From Nocardia speluncae NBRC 108251 (GTDB lineage: Bacteria; Actinomycetota; Actinomycetes; Mycobacteriales; Mycobacteriaceae), in NCBI RefSeq assembly GCF_001613245.1, contig NZ_BDBZ01000013.1:62001-126000 (forward strand): 64,000 bases of DNA, given 5' to 3'. The first letter of the stretch is position 1; every line of letters begins with the position of its first letter. Below, piece by piece: positions 17,005 to 26,374 of the stretch. Both the position numbers and the translations under genes were made by a program. The notes under the pieces were generated by a model, which was not told where the DNA came from, searched no databases, and saw nothing but the letters and a program-made list of their open reading frames with translations.

Positions 17005-17925
17005 ATGCCCTCGCCCACTTTTCATCCCGACCTGCGCCTGGCACGGTTGCTACCTCGTTCGGTGGTGTATCCGCGCACGATCGGAACCCTCCGGCGTCTC
17101 ACGGATCGCGCGGGCCGGGCCCGGCCGGCGGGCGGGACGATCGAACGGGTCGACGAGACGGTGACGGTCCGGGTGTTCCGTCCCGCGACGGCCCCGCGGC
17201 CCGGCCCTGCACTGCTGTTCATCCACGGTGGCGGCTATGTGATCGGCAATGCCGCGATGGGGGACCGGTTCTGCCGCTCGGTGGTCCGCCGCCTCGGGAT
17301 CTCGGCGGTGTCGGTGGAGTACCGGCTGGCGCCGGAGCATCCCTTTCCGGCGCCGCTCGACGACTGTTACGCGGCGCTGCGCTGGCTGGCCGGGCAACCG
17401 GACGTCGACGCCGACCGTATCGCTCTGGTGGGGGAGAGCGCAGGCGGTGGGCTCGCCGCGGCGCTGGCACTGCTGGCCCGGGACCGCGGGGAGGTGCGGC
17501 CGGTGTTCCAGCTGCTGTCCTATCCCATGCTGGACGACCGGACCCGTGCGGGCTCCCCGCTCGATGCGCGCCGGATGCGGATGTGGAGCCCGGGAAGCAA
17601 CCGGTTCGGGTGGTCTTCCTATCTGGGGTCCGCGGCGGCCGGTGAGGTACCGCCGCTGGCCGCCCCGGGACGTTGCGACGACCTCGCGGGCCTGCCACCG
17701 GCCTGGATCGGCGTCGGAACCAATGATCTCTTCCACGCCGAAGACCTGGCCTACGCCGAGCGGTTGCGCACCGCAGGGGTGCCCTGCGAGCTGTACGAGG
17801 TGGACGGCGCATACCACGGTTTCGACCTGGTCGAGGCGGGAACCGGTGTCGGGCGGGCATACCTGGAGGCGCGGTTCACCGCGCTGGCGACGGCACTCGG
17901 CGAAGGTCGGCCGGTCCCGTCGTAG
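17005..17925 (+). CDS. HSL-family alpha/beta hydrolase (lipase/esterase)
   Basis: The 306-residue protein is a hormone-sensitive-lipase-type esterase. It has the oxyanion motif LLFIHGGGYVIG, the block VSVEYRLAPEHPFPAPLDD, the nucleophile elbow LVGESAGGGLAAAL, an Asp in TNDLFHAEDL and the catalytic His in GAYHGFD. Mycobacterial Lip/NlhH proteins share this plan and cleave short-chain esters. There is no signal peptide. The ATG at 17005 follows GAGAGGACGG. It shares a 140-bp divergent promoter region with the phosphotransferase gene. Confidence 0.9.
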   Translation: MPSPTFHPDLRLARLLPRSVVYPRTIGTLRRLTDRAGRARPAGGTIERVDETVTVRVFRPATAPRPGPALLFIHGGGYVIGNAAMGDRFCRSVVRRLGISAVSVEYRLAPEHPFPAPLDDCYAALRWLAGQPDVDADRIALVGESAGGGLAAALALLARDRGEVRPVFQLLSYPMLDDRTRAGSPLDARRMRMWSPGSNRFGWSSYLGSAAAGEVPPLAAPGRCDDLAGLPPAWIGVGTNDLFHAEDLAYAERLRTAGVPCELYEVDGAYHGFDLVEAGTGVGRAYLEARFTALATALGEGRPVPS

Positions 17926-17985
17926 CCTATCCGCGGGGCCGTTGTGGTCGTGCCTGCTTCTGTTCGCCGGTACCCGCCGGCGCGA

Positions 17986-18807
17986 TCAGGACCGCTGTGG
18001 CCGGGCGGACCCGTACTGCCGCAGGACCACCGGAACGGTCACGGCCAATGCGGCTGTCAGCCAGACGGCGGAGGCCGTTACCGGTTCCCGCAGCGGCCAG
18101 GCCGCATCGGCGGGCACCATGCCCGGCGCGCCGAGCAGCTCCCGCAACGCGGCGACGACGGCGCTGATGGGGTTCCACTCCGCGAACACGCGCAGCGGCC
18201 CGGGCATGGTCTCGGTCGATACGAAGACATTGGAGAACATGATCGCCCCGAAGATCAACGGTGCGGTCTGCTGGAGCATCTGTTCGTCCCGGATCACCGC
18301 GCCCAGGCAGATCCCGGCCCAGCTGAGCGCGAACCGGAACAGTAGGAGAAGCGCTACGGCGGCGACGATTTCGACCGGAGTTGCGTCGATGCGCCAGCCG
18401 GCAGCCGCGCCGATTCCGGACATGATGATCAGGGCGATCCCACCGGTCAGGGTTTCGGCGAGGGCGAGCCCGGCGGGGACCGAGAGGGCCGGTAGCGGTA
18501 GCGCCCGGAATCGGTCGGTGAGACCACTGTTCAGGTCGGCGTTGGCAGTCGAGGCGGTGGCGGTGAGGCCCATCGCCGCGACCAGGACCAGAACCCCAGG
18601 GGTGAGATAGGAGCGGTAGGCGGCGGCATCGGCGGTGCCGGCGAGCGCGCCACCGAAGACGAATCCGAACAGCAGCATCATGCCCGCGGGGGCGGCCAGG
18701 GTTATGGCCAGCAGACCGGGAGAATGCCGGTATGCCGACAGTATGCGGCCGAAGGCGGTGGCGGTGGCGGTGAAGAAAGCGGGGGAGCGGGAATCGATCG
18801 TGGTCAT
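17986..18807 (-). CDS. ABC-2 type transporter permease (DrrB-like)
   Basis: The 273-residue protein has about six hydrophobic segments, such as LAAPAGMMLLFGFVFGGAL, VLVLVAAMGLTATA and VAAVALLLLFRFALSWAGI. The ending FAEWNPISAVVAALREL is the typical ABC-2/DrrB sequence. It forms the membrane channel of a drug or lipid exporter with the ATPase encoded just upstream; the genes overlap by 4 bp (ATGA), which indicates coupled translation. The substrate is unknown; DrrB relatives export daunorubicin or polyketide lipids. Confidence 0.9.
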   Translation of the reverse strand: MTTIDSRSPAFFTATATAFGRILSAYRHSPGLLAITLAAPAGMMLLFGFVFGGALAGTADAAAYRSYLTPGVLVLVAAMGLTATASTANADLNSGLTDRFRALPLPALSVPAGLALAETLTGGIALIIMSGIGAAAGWRIDATPVEIVAAVALLLLFRFALSWAGICLGAVIRDEQMLQQTAPLIFGAIMFSNVFVSTETMPGPLRVFAEWNPISAVVAALRELLGAPGMVPADAAWPLREPVTASAVWLTAALAVTVPVVLRQYGSARPQRS

Positions 18808-19766
18808 CGGGGCGTCCTTACGGCAGGTCCGGTGAGGGTCAGGAAGACGTCGTCCAGGGTGGCGCGCCGGCGGCCGATATCGTGCACCTCGATTCCCGCA
18901 TCCTCGAGGGCGCGCAGAATCGGCAGCAGCGGTATTTCGGCTCCGGGAAACGAATAGGACAGGGGTGCCTCGGCTTCCGATTCATCGGTCGCGCCGCCGC
19001 CGGTTGTGGTGGCGGTTCCCCCGAAACCGGCAAGCACGATGTCGATATCGCGGCGGCGGCGCGGATCGGTGACCAGATCCAGCCCGCCTCCGATGCTCGC
19101 GGTGAGCTCATGCGGCGTACCCGCGACGAGTACCCGGCCGTTGTCGAGGATGGTCACGGAATCCGCGAGTCGATCGGCCTCGTCCAGGTATTGGGTGGTG
19201 AGCAGTACGGTGGTGCCTTCTGCCACGAATTCCTTGACACAGCCGTAGATCTGGTTGCGGCTGCGCGGGTCGAGTGCGGTGGTCGGCTCGTCCAGGAAGA
19301 GGACGGCCGGGCGCACCACCATCGCCGCGACGATATCCAGCCGGCGGCGCATCCCGCCCGAGTAGTCCCGGGCGAGACGATCGGCGGCAGCGCCGAGATC
19401 GAACCGTTCGAGCAGTTCACCGGCATGCGTGCGGGCCTGCCGGGCCGGGAGGCCGTTCATCCGGCCGAACATGGTGAGGTTCTCCAGCCCGGTGAGCCGG
19501 GAATCGACCGCGTGGAACTGGCCGACCAATCCGATCCGCTTCTTCACCTCGGTGGTTTCGCGCGCGGTGTCGTAACCGGCGATCCGGGCAGATCCACCAT
19601 CGGGCCGCAGCAGGGTGGCCAGCATGCGCACCGTCGTGGTCTTCCCGGACCCGTTCGGGCCCAGCAAGGCATGCACTCGGCCGGGGTCCACGTGTAGGTC
19701 GACAGCGTCGACCACGGTGCGCTCGCCGTATTTCTTCGTCAACCCGCAGGTCTCGATTGCCGTCAC
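18804..19766 (-). CDS. ABC transporter ATPase (DrrA-like)
   Basis: The 320-residue ATPase has Walker A GPNGSGKTT (36-44), signature YSGGM (135-139) and Walker B VLFLDE (155-160). The switch position is Gln in TTQYLDEAD rather than His, a mark of DrrA-type ATPases. The C-terminal ~90 residues carry the DrrA regulatory extension, with an inserted Thr/Gly/Glu-rich segment (TATTTGGGATDESEAEAP). It powers export through the adjacent permease. The operon is divergent from a TetR gene across two strong operators, so it is probably induced by its substrate. Confidence 0.93.
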   Translation of the reverse strand: MTAIETCGLTKKYGERTVVDAVDLHVDPGRVHALLGPNGSGKTTTVRMLATLLRPDGGSARIAGYDTARETTEVKKRIGLVGQFHAVDSRLTGLENLTMFGRMNGLPARQARTHAGELLERFDLGAAADRLARDYSGGMRRRLDIVAAMVVRPAVLFLDEPTTALDPRSRNQIYGCVKEFVAEGTTVLLTTQYLDEADRLADSVTILDNGRVLVAGTPHELTASIGGGLDLVTDPRRRRDIDIVLAGFGGTATTTGGGATDESEAEAPLSYSFPGAEIPLLPILRALEDAGIEVHDIGRRRATLDDVFLTLTGPAVRTPR

Positions 19767-19780
19767 ACCTACTCCTTGAT

Positions 19781-19830
19781 TGGGAACACTGTTCGCAATT
19801 GACGCTAGCTGAATGCGAACGATGTTCGCA
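19781..19830. promoter_or_regulatory. Two TetR operators in the exporter/TetR divergent promoter
   Basis: TGCGAACgatGTTCGCA (19814-19830) is a perfect 7-3-7 dyad. TGGGAACactGTTCGCA (19781-19797) is the same site with one changed base. The centres are 33 bp apart, about three helical turns, so two dimers would bind the same face of the DNA. They cover the space between the ATPase start (19766) and the TetR start (19855). Confidence 0.8.
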
Positions 19831-19854
19831 ACCGGCTCGAGGCATGCTTACCGG

Positions 19855-20544
19855 ATGCCATCCGCTGAACCGACGAACGCGCTGTGGCTACAGGCCCGTG
19901 ACACGAAACCCGGGCCGCGGCCCGCGCTGAGCCTCGACGACATCGCGGCGGCCTGCGTCCGGCTCGCCGATGCAGAAGGCATGCGGTCGCTGTCGATGCG
20001 GCGGGTCGCCGAGGAACTGGGCACCGGCGCCGCATCCCTGTACCGCTATGTATCGGGTAAGGACGATCTCGTCGCCCTGATGTTCGACCGGGTCGCCGGC
20101 GAATACGAATTCACGCCCCCCACCGGGGACCTGCGGGCCGATGTGCTGGATGTCGCCGAACAAGCGCGCGCCATGTACCGCCGCCACCGCTGGCTGATCG
20201 AAACGAACCCGCGCAGCCTAGGACCGCACGGTCTGCGCTACCTGGACCATATGGTCGCGGTACTGGTGCCCACGGGGCTTCGTCCGGCCGAGATCATGAC
20301 CGGTATCGCGATGCTCTCCGGGTGGGTTACCGTATTCGCTGGTCAGGAGGCCACCGGGCAGTCGTTGCCCACCCAGGGCGGGGGCGCCGGGCATATCGCC
20401 GCCATGCTCGGCCAGGGGCACTATCCCCACCTCGCCGCGCTCTTCGCCGAACCCGACGCCCCCGGTGAGCCCGCCGTCGACAACGATGCCGTATTCCGGG
20501 CCGGGATCGATGCGCTGCTGTTCGGTATCGCAGGCACGCGCTGA
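19855..20544 (+). CDS. TetR-family repressor of the DrrAB-like exporter
   Basis: The 229-residue protein has a TetR HTH (RSLSMRRVAEELGTGAASLYRYVSGKDDLVAL) and a C-terminal ligand domain of the TetR_C_1-like type found with drug exporters. I start it at the ATG at 19855; the frame extends upstream only through operator sequence. It most likely represses itself and the divergent ABC genes via the 19781-19830 operators and leaves them on binding the transported compound. Confidence 0.9.
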   Translation: MPSAEPTNALWLQARDTKPGPRPALSLDDIAAACVRLADAEGMRSLSMRRVAEELGTGAASLYRYVSGKDDLVALMFDRVAGEYEFTPPTGDLRADVLDVAEQARAMYRRHRWLIETNPRSLGPHGLRYLDHMVAVLVPTGLRPAEIMTGIAMLSGWVTVFAGQEATGQSLPTQGGGAGHIAAMLGQGHYPHLAALFAEPDAPGEPAVDNDAVFRAGIDALLFGIAGTR

Positions 20545-20802
20545 CGCACCATTGCTACGACGCCGCTCGTCACGTGCTGGACAAAGTCGCGTTGTGCGCC
20601 GGTAGCCGCAGCCGAGTCCGACAGTCGACGGCAGGGAACCGGGCGGCCGCTCCGGACACGCTGCGGCTTCGGGCTCTCGCCCGGAATCGGGATATCGAGC
20701 GGTCCGGGCGTGCGGATAGCGGCCCAGCACAAGCCGACCGGGCTGAGTGCCTTTCCCTCGCGGTACTCGGCGTCGCGCGGTGACCGATGGCAGACTGTGG
20801 GG

Positions 20803-21465
20803 ATGAGTACACCCGAGTGGGCGGACGTGGACCGGTACGTGGTGGACCATCTCGTGCGCGACGACGCGGGAAGCGCGACGCTGCGGGCTAACGCGGCGGC
20901 AGGACTGCCCTCGATCGACGTTTCCGAGGCCCAGGGGAAATTCCTCTACCTACTCGCCCGGTCGACCCGCGCCGGGCGGGTACTCGAAATCGGCACGCTG
21001 GGCGGATTCAGCACCCTGTGGCTGGCCCGCGCGGTCGGTGCGGGCGGGCGCGTGGTCACTCTCGAATACGAGCCACGGCACGCTCAGGTGGCACGGGAGA
21101 ACCTGGATCGTGCCGGAGTCGGGGATATCGTCGATATCCGGATCGGTGCGGCCGTGGAATCGCTGCCCGTCCTGGCCGAGGAACAACCGGAACCCTTCGA
21201 CCTGGTATTCATCGACGCCGACAAGGTGAACAACTCGAACTACGTGCGGTGGGCCCTGCGATTGAGCCGGCCCGGGGCGGTCATCGTCGTCGACAATGTG
21301 GTTCGTGGCGGGCGCCTCGCCGACGAGGCCTCCGACGACCCCGCCGTCCGCGCGAGCCGCGAACTGGTCGAACTCCTGGCCGAGGAACCCCGGCTGGACG
21401 GCACGGTCGTGCAGACAGTGGGCGCGAAGGGCTGGGACGGCTTCGCTTTCGCCGTGGTGAACTAG
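20803..21465 (+). CDS. Class I O-methyltransferase (COMT-like, type 3)
   Basis: The 220-residue protein has the SAM motif VLEIGTLGGFSTLWLARAV, the acidic strand motif VVTLEYEPRHAQVARENL, the metal-binding FIDADKVNNSNYVRWAL, and VIVVDNVVRGGRLAD. These are the family-3 O-methyltransferase marks. It should transfer methyl from SAM to a catechol-like hydroxyl; the substrate is unknown. The ATG at 20803 has no ribosome site. CAGACT at 20791-20796 lies 6 nt before it, consistent with a leaderless transcript. Confidence 0.9.
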   Translation: MSTPEWADVDRYVVDHLVRDDAGSATLRANAAAGLPSIDVSEAQGKFLYLLARSTRAGRVLEIGTLGGFSTLWLARAVGAGGRVVTLEYEPRHAQVARENLDRAGVGDIVDIRIGAAVESLPVLAEEQPEPFDLVFIDADKVNNSNYVRWALRLSRPGAVIVVDNVVRGGRLADEASDDPAVRASRELVELLAEEPRLDGTVVQTVGAKGWDGFAFAVVN

Positions 21466-21485
21466 CGCGGCCACGGCCCGCACAC

Positions 21486-22913
21486 CTACCCGCCGACGCG
21501 TGCGGCCGGGACGCGGCCCTCGGCTGTCGCCCGGATCAGGGCCGCGTGGTCGCGAGCGCTGAGGTCGGCGTATTCCTCGGCGAAAGCGGCCAGCGCATCG
21601 TCGAATTCATTGCTGCTGCCGAGATAGCCGGCGATGGCGAAACGGTCACCGCCGCGCGCGTGCGCTTGGGCGAGCACCCGCGCGCACAACCTGCCGTAGA
21701 GCGCCATCAGTTCGGGCGACATGGTCTCGATCTCCGCCGAACCCTTGCCGTCGCGGAGCTGGCGGACATAGAAATCCCGCGGCACCCCGTCGGAGTCCGG
21801 CCCGTGATGCCAGCCGAGGAAGATATCGCTGGTCGCCTGCATCAGCCGCTGCCCGGTCACCACCCTCTCCGCCTGGTTCTCGTACTCGGGTCCGTCGAGG
21901 TACCCGGCGAGCACCGACGGCTGCGCCTCTTTGGCCTGCAGGAACAGCGGGTCGCCGCCGGGACCGCGTAACAGGACTATCCAGCAGCGTGTCCCCACAC
22001 TGCCCACACCCACGACCTTGCGGGCCGCGTGCACATAGTCGAACCGGTCCAGCAGGTAGTGGCGGTCGGGTTGCAGGGTGGCGCGGTAGTCGATCAGCCG
22101 TTTCATCATGGTGCGATGCACCTGCTCGGCGTCGGCACCGGTGAACAGTTCCTCCACCGGCACGATCAACGGTGGTGTGCTGACGATCCGCGGTTGCCCG
22201 TCGGCGCCGGTGGTGGTGAGTTTCGACAAGGCATGCGCACTGTCGCGGCCCCACGCTTTATCGATCGTCTTCGCGACCCGCTTGCGTGTCGATGCTTTGA
22301 GCACCTCGCGCACCTGCGCCATCTCCGACTCCGCCTCGATATGGGAGTACCAGACGGCGAGCTCGCCGCATCCGGCCAGGTGGTCCATGGTTTCGCGGTA
22401 CTCGGTGGCGCAGGCCCTGGTGATGCGATGGCGCTGTTTGGTTTTGAAACCGTTGCCGCGGCCGGCGATGGCAAGACTCGCGACCAGCCGCCGGACATCC
22501 CACTCGAAAGGGCCCGGATAGGTTTCGTCGAAATCGTTGACATCGAAGGCGAGCCGGCGTTCCGGTGTCGCGAACAGGCCGAAGTTGCTCAGATGCGCAT
22601 CCCCGCACAGTTGCGTGCGCAAGCCGGTGCTCGGGATGCGGGCCAGATCGTCGGCCATCACCAGCGCGGCGCCGCGGAAGAACGCGAACGGCGAGGTCGC
22701 CATCCTGGCGTAGCGCACGGGTACCAGTTCGGGTATGCGGGTGCCGGCCTGGGATTCGAGGAGGGCGAGCGGGTCGCGGTCGTCCACGGTTCCCACGCCT
22801 GCGAGCGCGTCGAAAGGTGTTCGCTCGCGCTGCCGGTTCCCGCACTCGACGCGTTGTGAGCGGTCCACCCGCCGGTCCGTCGCGGGCTCGGCACCTGCAT
22901 GAGGTCGGGCCAT
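21486..22913 (-). CDS. DUF2252 family protein
   Basis: The 475-residue protein matches DUF2252. An Arg-rich N-terminus is followed by RYARMATSPFAFFRGAALVMADDL, then LCGDAHLSNFGLF and AFDVNDFDETYPGPFEWDV. The last two look like the catalytic HGDxxxxN loop and metal-binding DFD of phosphotransferase folds, and the central MMKRLIDYR to VHAARKVVGVGSVG region is typical of the family. No activity is proven for DUF2252. I start it at the ATG at 22913 (MARPHAG). The gap 22914-23195 holds nothing I recognise. Confidence 0.88.
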   Translation of the reverse strand: MARPHAGAEPATDRRVDRSQRVECGNRQRERTPFDALAGVGTVDDRDPLALLESQAGTRIPELVPVRYARMATSPFAFFRGAALVMADDLARIPSTGLRTQLCGDAHLSNFGLFATPERRLAFDVNDFDETYPGPFEWDVRRLVASLAIAGRGNGFKTKQRHRITRACATEYRETMDHLAGCGELAVWYSHIEAESEMAQVREVLKASTRKRVAKTIDKAWGRDSAHALSKLTTTGADGQPRIVSTPPLIVPVEELFTGADAEQVHRTMMKRLIDYRATLQPDRHYLLDRFDYVHAARKVVGVGSVGTRCWIVLLRGPGGDPLFLQAKEAQPSVLAGYLDGPEYENQAERVVTGQRLMQATSDIFLGWHHGPDSDGVPRDFYVRQLRDGKGSAEIETMSPELMALYGRLCARVLAQAHARGGDRFAIAGYLGSSNEFDDALAAFAEEYADLSARDHAALIRATAEGRVPAARVGG

Positions 22914-23195
22914 GGGCGCACGGTAGACGCTGTGCGACCTGTATGTCGTCACCCGGCGAGGGTGAAACCACGGAACCGCGTGGCGGCCGGAGCCGCTTGC
23001 TGCCGTCGACAGTTCCGGCTTCCCGGGCACGTCTCGCAGGACTGTCCTCGGCGCGGTGGCGATCACGAGGCCGTCCCGGCCGGCTCCGGCCCGGGTGTCG
23101 ACGGGCACCCGGGCACGCAGCGGCGCGGGCGCGTGCGGGCAGCAGACGGGGCGGAGCTCGTGAAATCTGCCGTGATCGAGGGGTCCGGCGACCGC

Positions 23196-23930
23196 CTACT
23201 GTTTCAAGGTGCGGTCGAACAGTTCCCGCAGCTCCCGGAAATGCCGCTCGGCGGCTTCCTCCTGGTAGGCGGCAGTATCGGACATCGTGTAGCCGTGCAG
23301 GGCGTTCGGGTAGACAGCGGTGCGGTGGTCGACTCCGGCGGCCGCCAGTGCGGCGTCGAACGCGGCGATCTGGCCGGGAGTGTTGGAACCGTCGTTGTCG
23401 GCGTGCCCGGCCAAGACTGCGGCCCGGATCCGAGGGACCTCGGTGTGCGGGCTGCCGGCCTCCTCGGTGACGATTCCACCCGTGTGGAACATTCCGATCG
23501 CGGCGATATCGTCCGGCCGGGACGCGGCCAGGTGCAGCGCGATACGGCCACCGAAACAGTATCCGGTCGCACCGATGGCGGTGCCGGACACACCGGGCAA
23601 CCCGTGCAGGGTTTCCAGCCACACGTCACCGTCTGCCTGCAGAACATCTGGTGTGAGCCGGGCCATCCGCTCACCCACCCCGGAGGCGAAGAACGCGTCT
23701 CGGCTTGCCGGATCCCGCAGGTCGACGGTGGGGGCGAGGTCCGCGGCGCGCCCGTCCCGCCAGAAAACATGCGGCGCCAGCACCACATAGCCCCACGATG
23801 CGATCCGGTCCGCCATCCGCTCGATCTGCGGACGCAGACCGATCGCGTCCTGGAAGAGCAGAACCCCGGGTCCGGACTCACCGGATACGTAGCCTTCGGC
23901 ACTGCCACCCGGAAATGCAATCTCGATCAT
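23196..23930 (-). CDS. Dienelactone hydrolase family protein
   Basis: The 244-residue protein has the dienelactone-hydrolase layout with a Cys nucleophile in GATGYCFGGRIALHLA, an Asp in AGHADNDGSN and the catalytic His in NALHGYTMSD. The N-terminal VLLFQDAIGLRPQIERMADRIA is also typical. True DLHs open lactones in chlorocatechol breakdown; stand-alone actinobacterial relatives are mostly uncharacterised. The ATG at 23930 is the natural start, since the upstream frame is basic low-complexity sequence. No aromatic pathway genes are adjacent. Confidence 0.88.
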   Translation of the reverse strand: MIEIAFPGGSAEGYVSGESGPGVLLFQDAIGLRPQIERMADRIASWGYVVLAPHVFWRDGRAADLAPTVDLRDPASRDAFFASGVGERMARLTPDVLQADGDVWLETLHGLPGVSGTAIGATGYCFGGRIALHLAASRPDDIAAIGMFHTGGIVTEEAGSPHTEVPRIRAAVLAGHADNDGSNTPGQIAAFDAALAAAGVDHRTAVYPNALHGYTMSDTAAYQEEAAERHFRELRELFDRTLKQ

Positions 23931-24201
23931 CGTCACGCCCCGCGACCCTACCCGGCCGAGTGCGTGAGGTTCGAGGTCCCGGCCGCCGCACCGTCCCGGT
24001 GCGGACCGGTCCGGACGGGCGGTCGGATGCCGCCGGCTCGCCGGAGTCGTTCTGCGGCCGGCCAGGTCGAGCCAGGCCCCGGAGGGGTCGCCGCAATCGC
24101 GGGACCTGCGCTTCGGGGCGAGAGCGGGCCGGCGCACTGTGATGCGGCTCCCCGAGCGTGTCCCGCCGCTGATGCGCGGAGCCGTCACCGATACTCGGCG
24201 G

Positions 24202-26256
24202 ATGACCGGCACCCGCGAGGTTCCCGATACGGCGCCGGCGCTCGATCGCCGCCGCCGAAACATCGTGTTCGTCACCATCGTGCTCGGGATGCTGATGGCC
24301 GCGCTCGATCAGACGATCGTCGCGACCACCCTGCCGACGATCGTCGCCGATCTCGGCAGCGCCGGACATATGGCGTGGCTGGTCACCGCGTATATGCTCG
24401 CCGAGGCCGTATCGACGGTGCTGGCCGGTAAATTCGGTGACCTCTTCGGTCGCAAACTCGTCTTCCAGATCAGCGCGGTGGTCTTCATCCTGGGTTCGGC
24501 ACTCGCCGGTATCGCCCAGGACATGCTGACCTTGATCATCGCGCGGGGTATCCAGGGGGTCGGGGCCGGCGGCCTGATGGTGACCGCGATGGCGTTGATC
24601 GCCGATGTCATTCCGCTGCGGCAGCGCGGTAAGTATCAGGGCGCGATGGGCGCGGTATTCGGGGTCACCACCGTACTCGGGCCGACCCTGGGTGGCCTGT
24701 TCACCGATCACGCCAGCTGGCGGTGGTGCTTCTACATCAACGTTCCGGTGGCGGTGGTGATGATCGTGCTGGCCGCCCGGACGATTCCCGCGGTGCGCCC
24801 GGCCGTACGCCCGGTGATCGACTACCTCGGCATCGCGCTGGTCGCGCTCGGCGTGGCCGGATTGATCCTCGGCCTCGAATGGGGTGGTTCCGAATACGCC
24901 TGGGGTTCGGCGACGATCATCGGCCTGTTCGCCGGGTCGGTGGTGTTGCTGGCGGCGTTCGTCGTGGTGGAGACCAGGGTGCCCGAGCCGATGCTGCCGA
25001 TGGATCTTTTCCGCAACCGCGTGTTCACGGTCTGCTCGATCCTCAGTTTCATCGTCGGTTTCGCAATGCTCGGTGCGATGACGTATCTGCCCACGTACCT
25101 GCAGTACGTAGATGGTGTCTCCGCTACCGAGTCCGGTTTGCGCACACTGCCGATGGTGGCCGGTCTGCTGATCACCTCGATCATCTCCGGGAATATCGTT
25201 TCGACCACCGGCCGGTACAAACCTTTCCCGATCGCGGGTACGGCAGTGATGGCGCTCGGCCTCTACCTGATGTCGACGATGGGACGCCACACCGGTATCT
25301 GGCTGGAATCGCTGTATATGCTGGTCCTCGGGCTGGGGATCGGTCTGTCGATGCAGGTGCTCACGATCGTCGTGCAGAACACCGTGCCGTACGCGCAGCT
25401 CGGTACCGCGACCTCCGGGGTGACCTTCTTCCGCACGGTGGGAAGTGCCTTCGGTACCGCGGTCTTCGGAACCCTCTACACCGGCAAACTCGATCCTTCC
25501 CTGGCCGCGGCGCTGGCCGAAACGGGTGTCGCCCCGGAGATCGCGCAGAGCCCGGCGGCCCTGCGGGAGTTGCCCGGCGACCTGGCGGCCCCGATCATCG
25601 AGGCTTATACGACTGCCATCGACACTGTGTTCCGCTGGGTGGTGCCGGTGGCTCTGGCCGGTTTCCTGGTGGCGTGGTTCCTGCGGGAGGTGCCGCTACG
25701 CGACAGCACCCGGGCGCGTGCCGCGGAACTGGGGGAGGGATTTTCGATGCCGGATTCCGGCGACCGGGCGGCCCAGCTGGAACACGCTGTCGCGCAGGTG
25801 TTGCGCCGGGATCAGCGCCGGATACCCGGCGTGCCGGGCGAGCGGAAACCCGCTCTGCCGGGTCCTTCGCTGTACGACCTGACAGGTGGCGAACTTCCCG
25901 AATCCGTCACCTGGGCGATCGGTGCGGTACATCTGCGGGCCCAGGTGCGTGGCGGGGCCACACTCGCCGGCATCGCGGACGACCATATGGTCCCGGTCGG
26001 TGTACTCGAGCCGGTCTATCGTGACGCCGCGCTCGCGGGATACGTGTGGGGCGAGGGGGATTCGCTACGCCTGACCGACACCGGGGAACAGTACGCCCAG
26101 TGCTTCCGGCGAGTCTGGCGCAGCTGGCTGGACGGTCGACTGGAGGACTGGTCCTTCGACGATCCCACCGACAAAGCCCTGCTCGACCGAGCACTGGACA
26201 AGATCGCCGGCGAACTGCTGGACGATCAGAGCAGTCGCCCCACATTCGCCGGCTGA
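24202..26256 (+). CDS. DHA2-type (EmrB/QacA) MFS drug exporter with a C-terminal cytoplasmic domain
   Basis: The 684-residue protein begins with a 14-TM exporter: LGMLMAALDQTIVATTLPTIV, GKFGDLFGRK (motif A), ARGIQGVGAGGLM, and GAVFGVTTVLGPTLGGL (motif C). TM14 ends near residue 498. About 185 further residues follow, including LYDLTGGELPESVTWAIGAV and DTGEQYAQCFRRVWRSWLDG, which look like a small winged-helix-like soluble domain. The ATG at 24202 lies 6 nt after GATACT (24190-24195), as for a leaderless transcript. The role is proton-driven drug efflux; the tail's job is unknown. A strong hairpin terminator follows immediately. Confidence 0.9.
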   Translation: MTGTREVPDTAPALDRRRRNIVFVTIVLGMLMAALDQTIVATTLPTIVADLGSAGHMAWLVTAYMLAEAVSTVLAGKFGDLFGRKLVFQISAVVFILGSALAGIAQDMLTLIIARGIQGVGAGGLMVTAMALIADVIPLRQRGKYQGAMGAVFGVTTVLGPTLGGLFTDHASWRWCFYINVPVAVVMIVLAARTIPAVRPAVRPVIDYLGIALVALGVAGLILGLEWGGSEYAWGSATIIGLFAGSVVLLAAFVVVETRVPEPMLPMDLFRNRVFTVCSILSFIVGFAMLGAMTYLPTYLQYVDGVSATESGLRTLPMVAGLLITSIISGNIVSTTGRYKPFPIAGTAVMALGLYLMSTMGRHTGIWLESLYMLVLGLGIGLSMQVLTIVVQNTVPYAQLGTATSGVTFFRTVGSAFGTAVFGTLYTGKLDPSLAAALAETGVAPEIAQSPAALRELPGDLAAPIIEAYTTAIDTVFRWVVPVALAGFLVAWFLREVPLRDSTRARAAELGEGFSMPDSGDRAAQLEHAVAQVLRRDQRRIPGVPGERKPALPGPSLYDLTGGELPESVTWAIGAVHLRAQVRGGATLAGIADDHMVPVGVLEPVYRDAALAGYVWGEGDSLRLTDTGEQYAQCFRRVWRSWLDGRLEDWSFDDPTDKALLDRALDKIAGELLDDQSSRPTFAG

Positions 26257-26257
26257 G

Positions 26258-26288
26258 CGTGCCCCACCGCGCCCTGCGGTGGGGCACG
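26258..26288. terminator. Strong hairpin terminator
   Basis: CGTGCCCCACCGC (26258-26270) and GCGGTGGGGCACG (26276-26288) form a perfect 13-bp stem with a 5-nt loop, 2 bp after the exporter stop codon. It faces the convergent fusion gene. Confidence 0.85.
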
Positions 26289-26374
26289 CGCACGGCGTGG
26301 TGACTCGGCGGCCCGGCCGGGCAGACCCTCGGATTCCGGGAGCAAGGTGACGTGTAGTTCGAACCCGCGAAACG

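Noticed and set aside
22258..23622. Minus-strand frame of 454 codons spanning the DUF2252 and dienelactone hydrolase genes
   Set aside because: Arg/Pro-rich shadow; the two real genes lie in other frames with conserved motifs.
23878..25290. Minus-strand open frame of 470 codons over the drug exporter gene
   Set aside because: Asp/Arg/His-rich shadow composition; the exporter on the plus strand is unmistakable.
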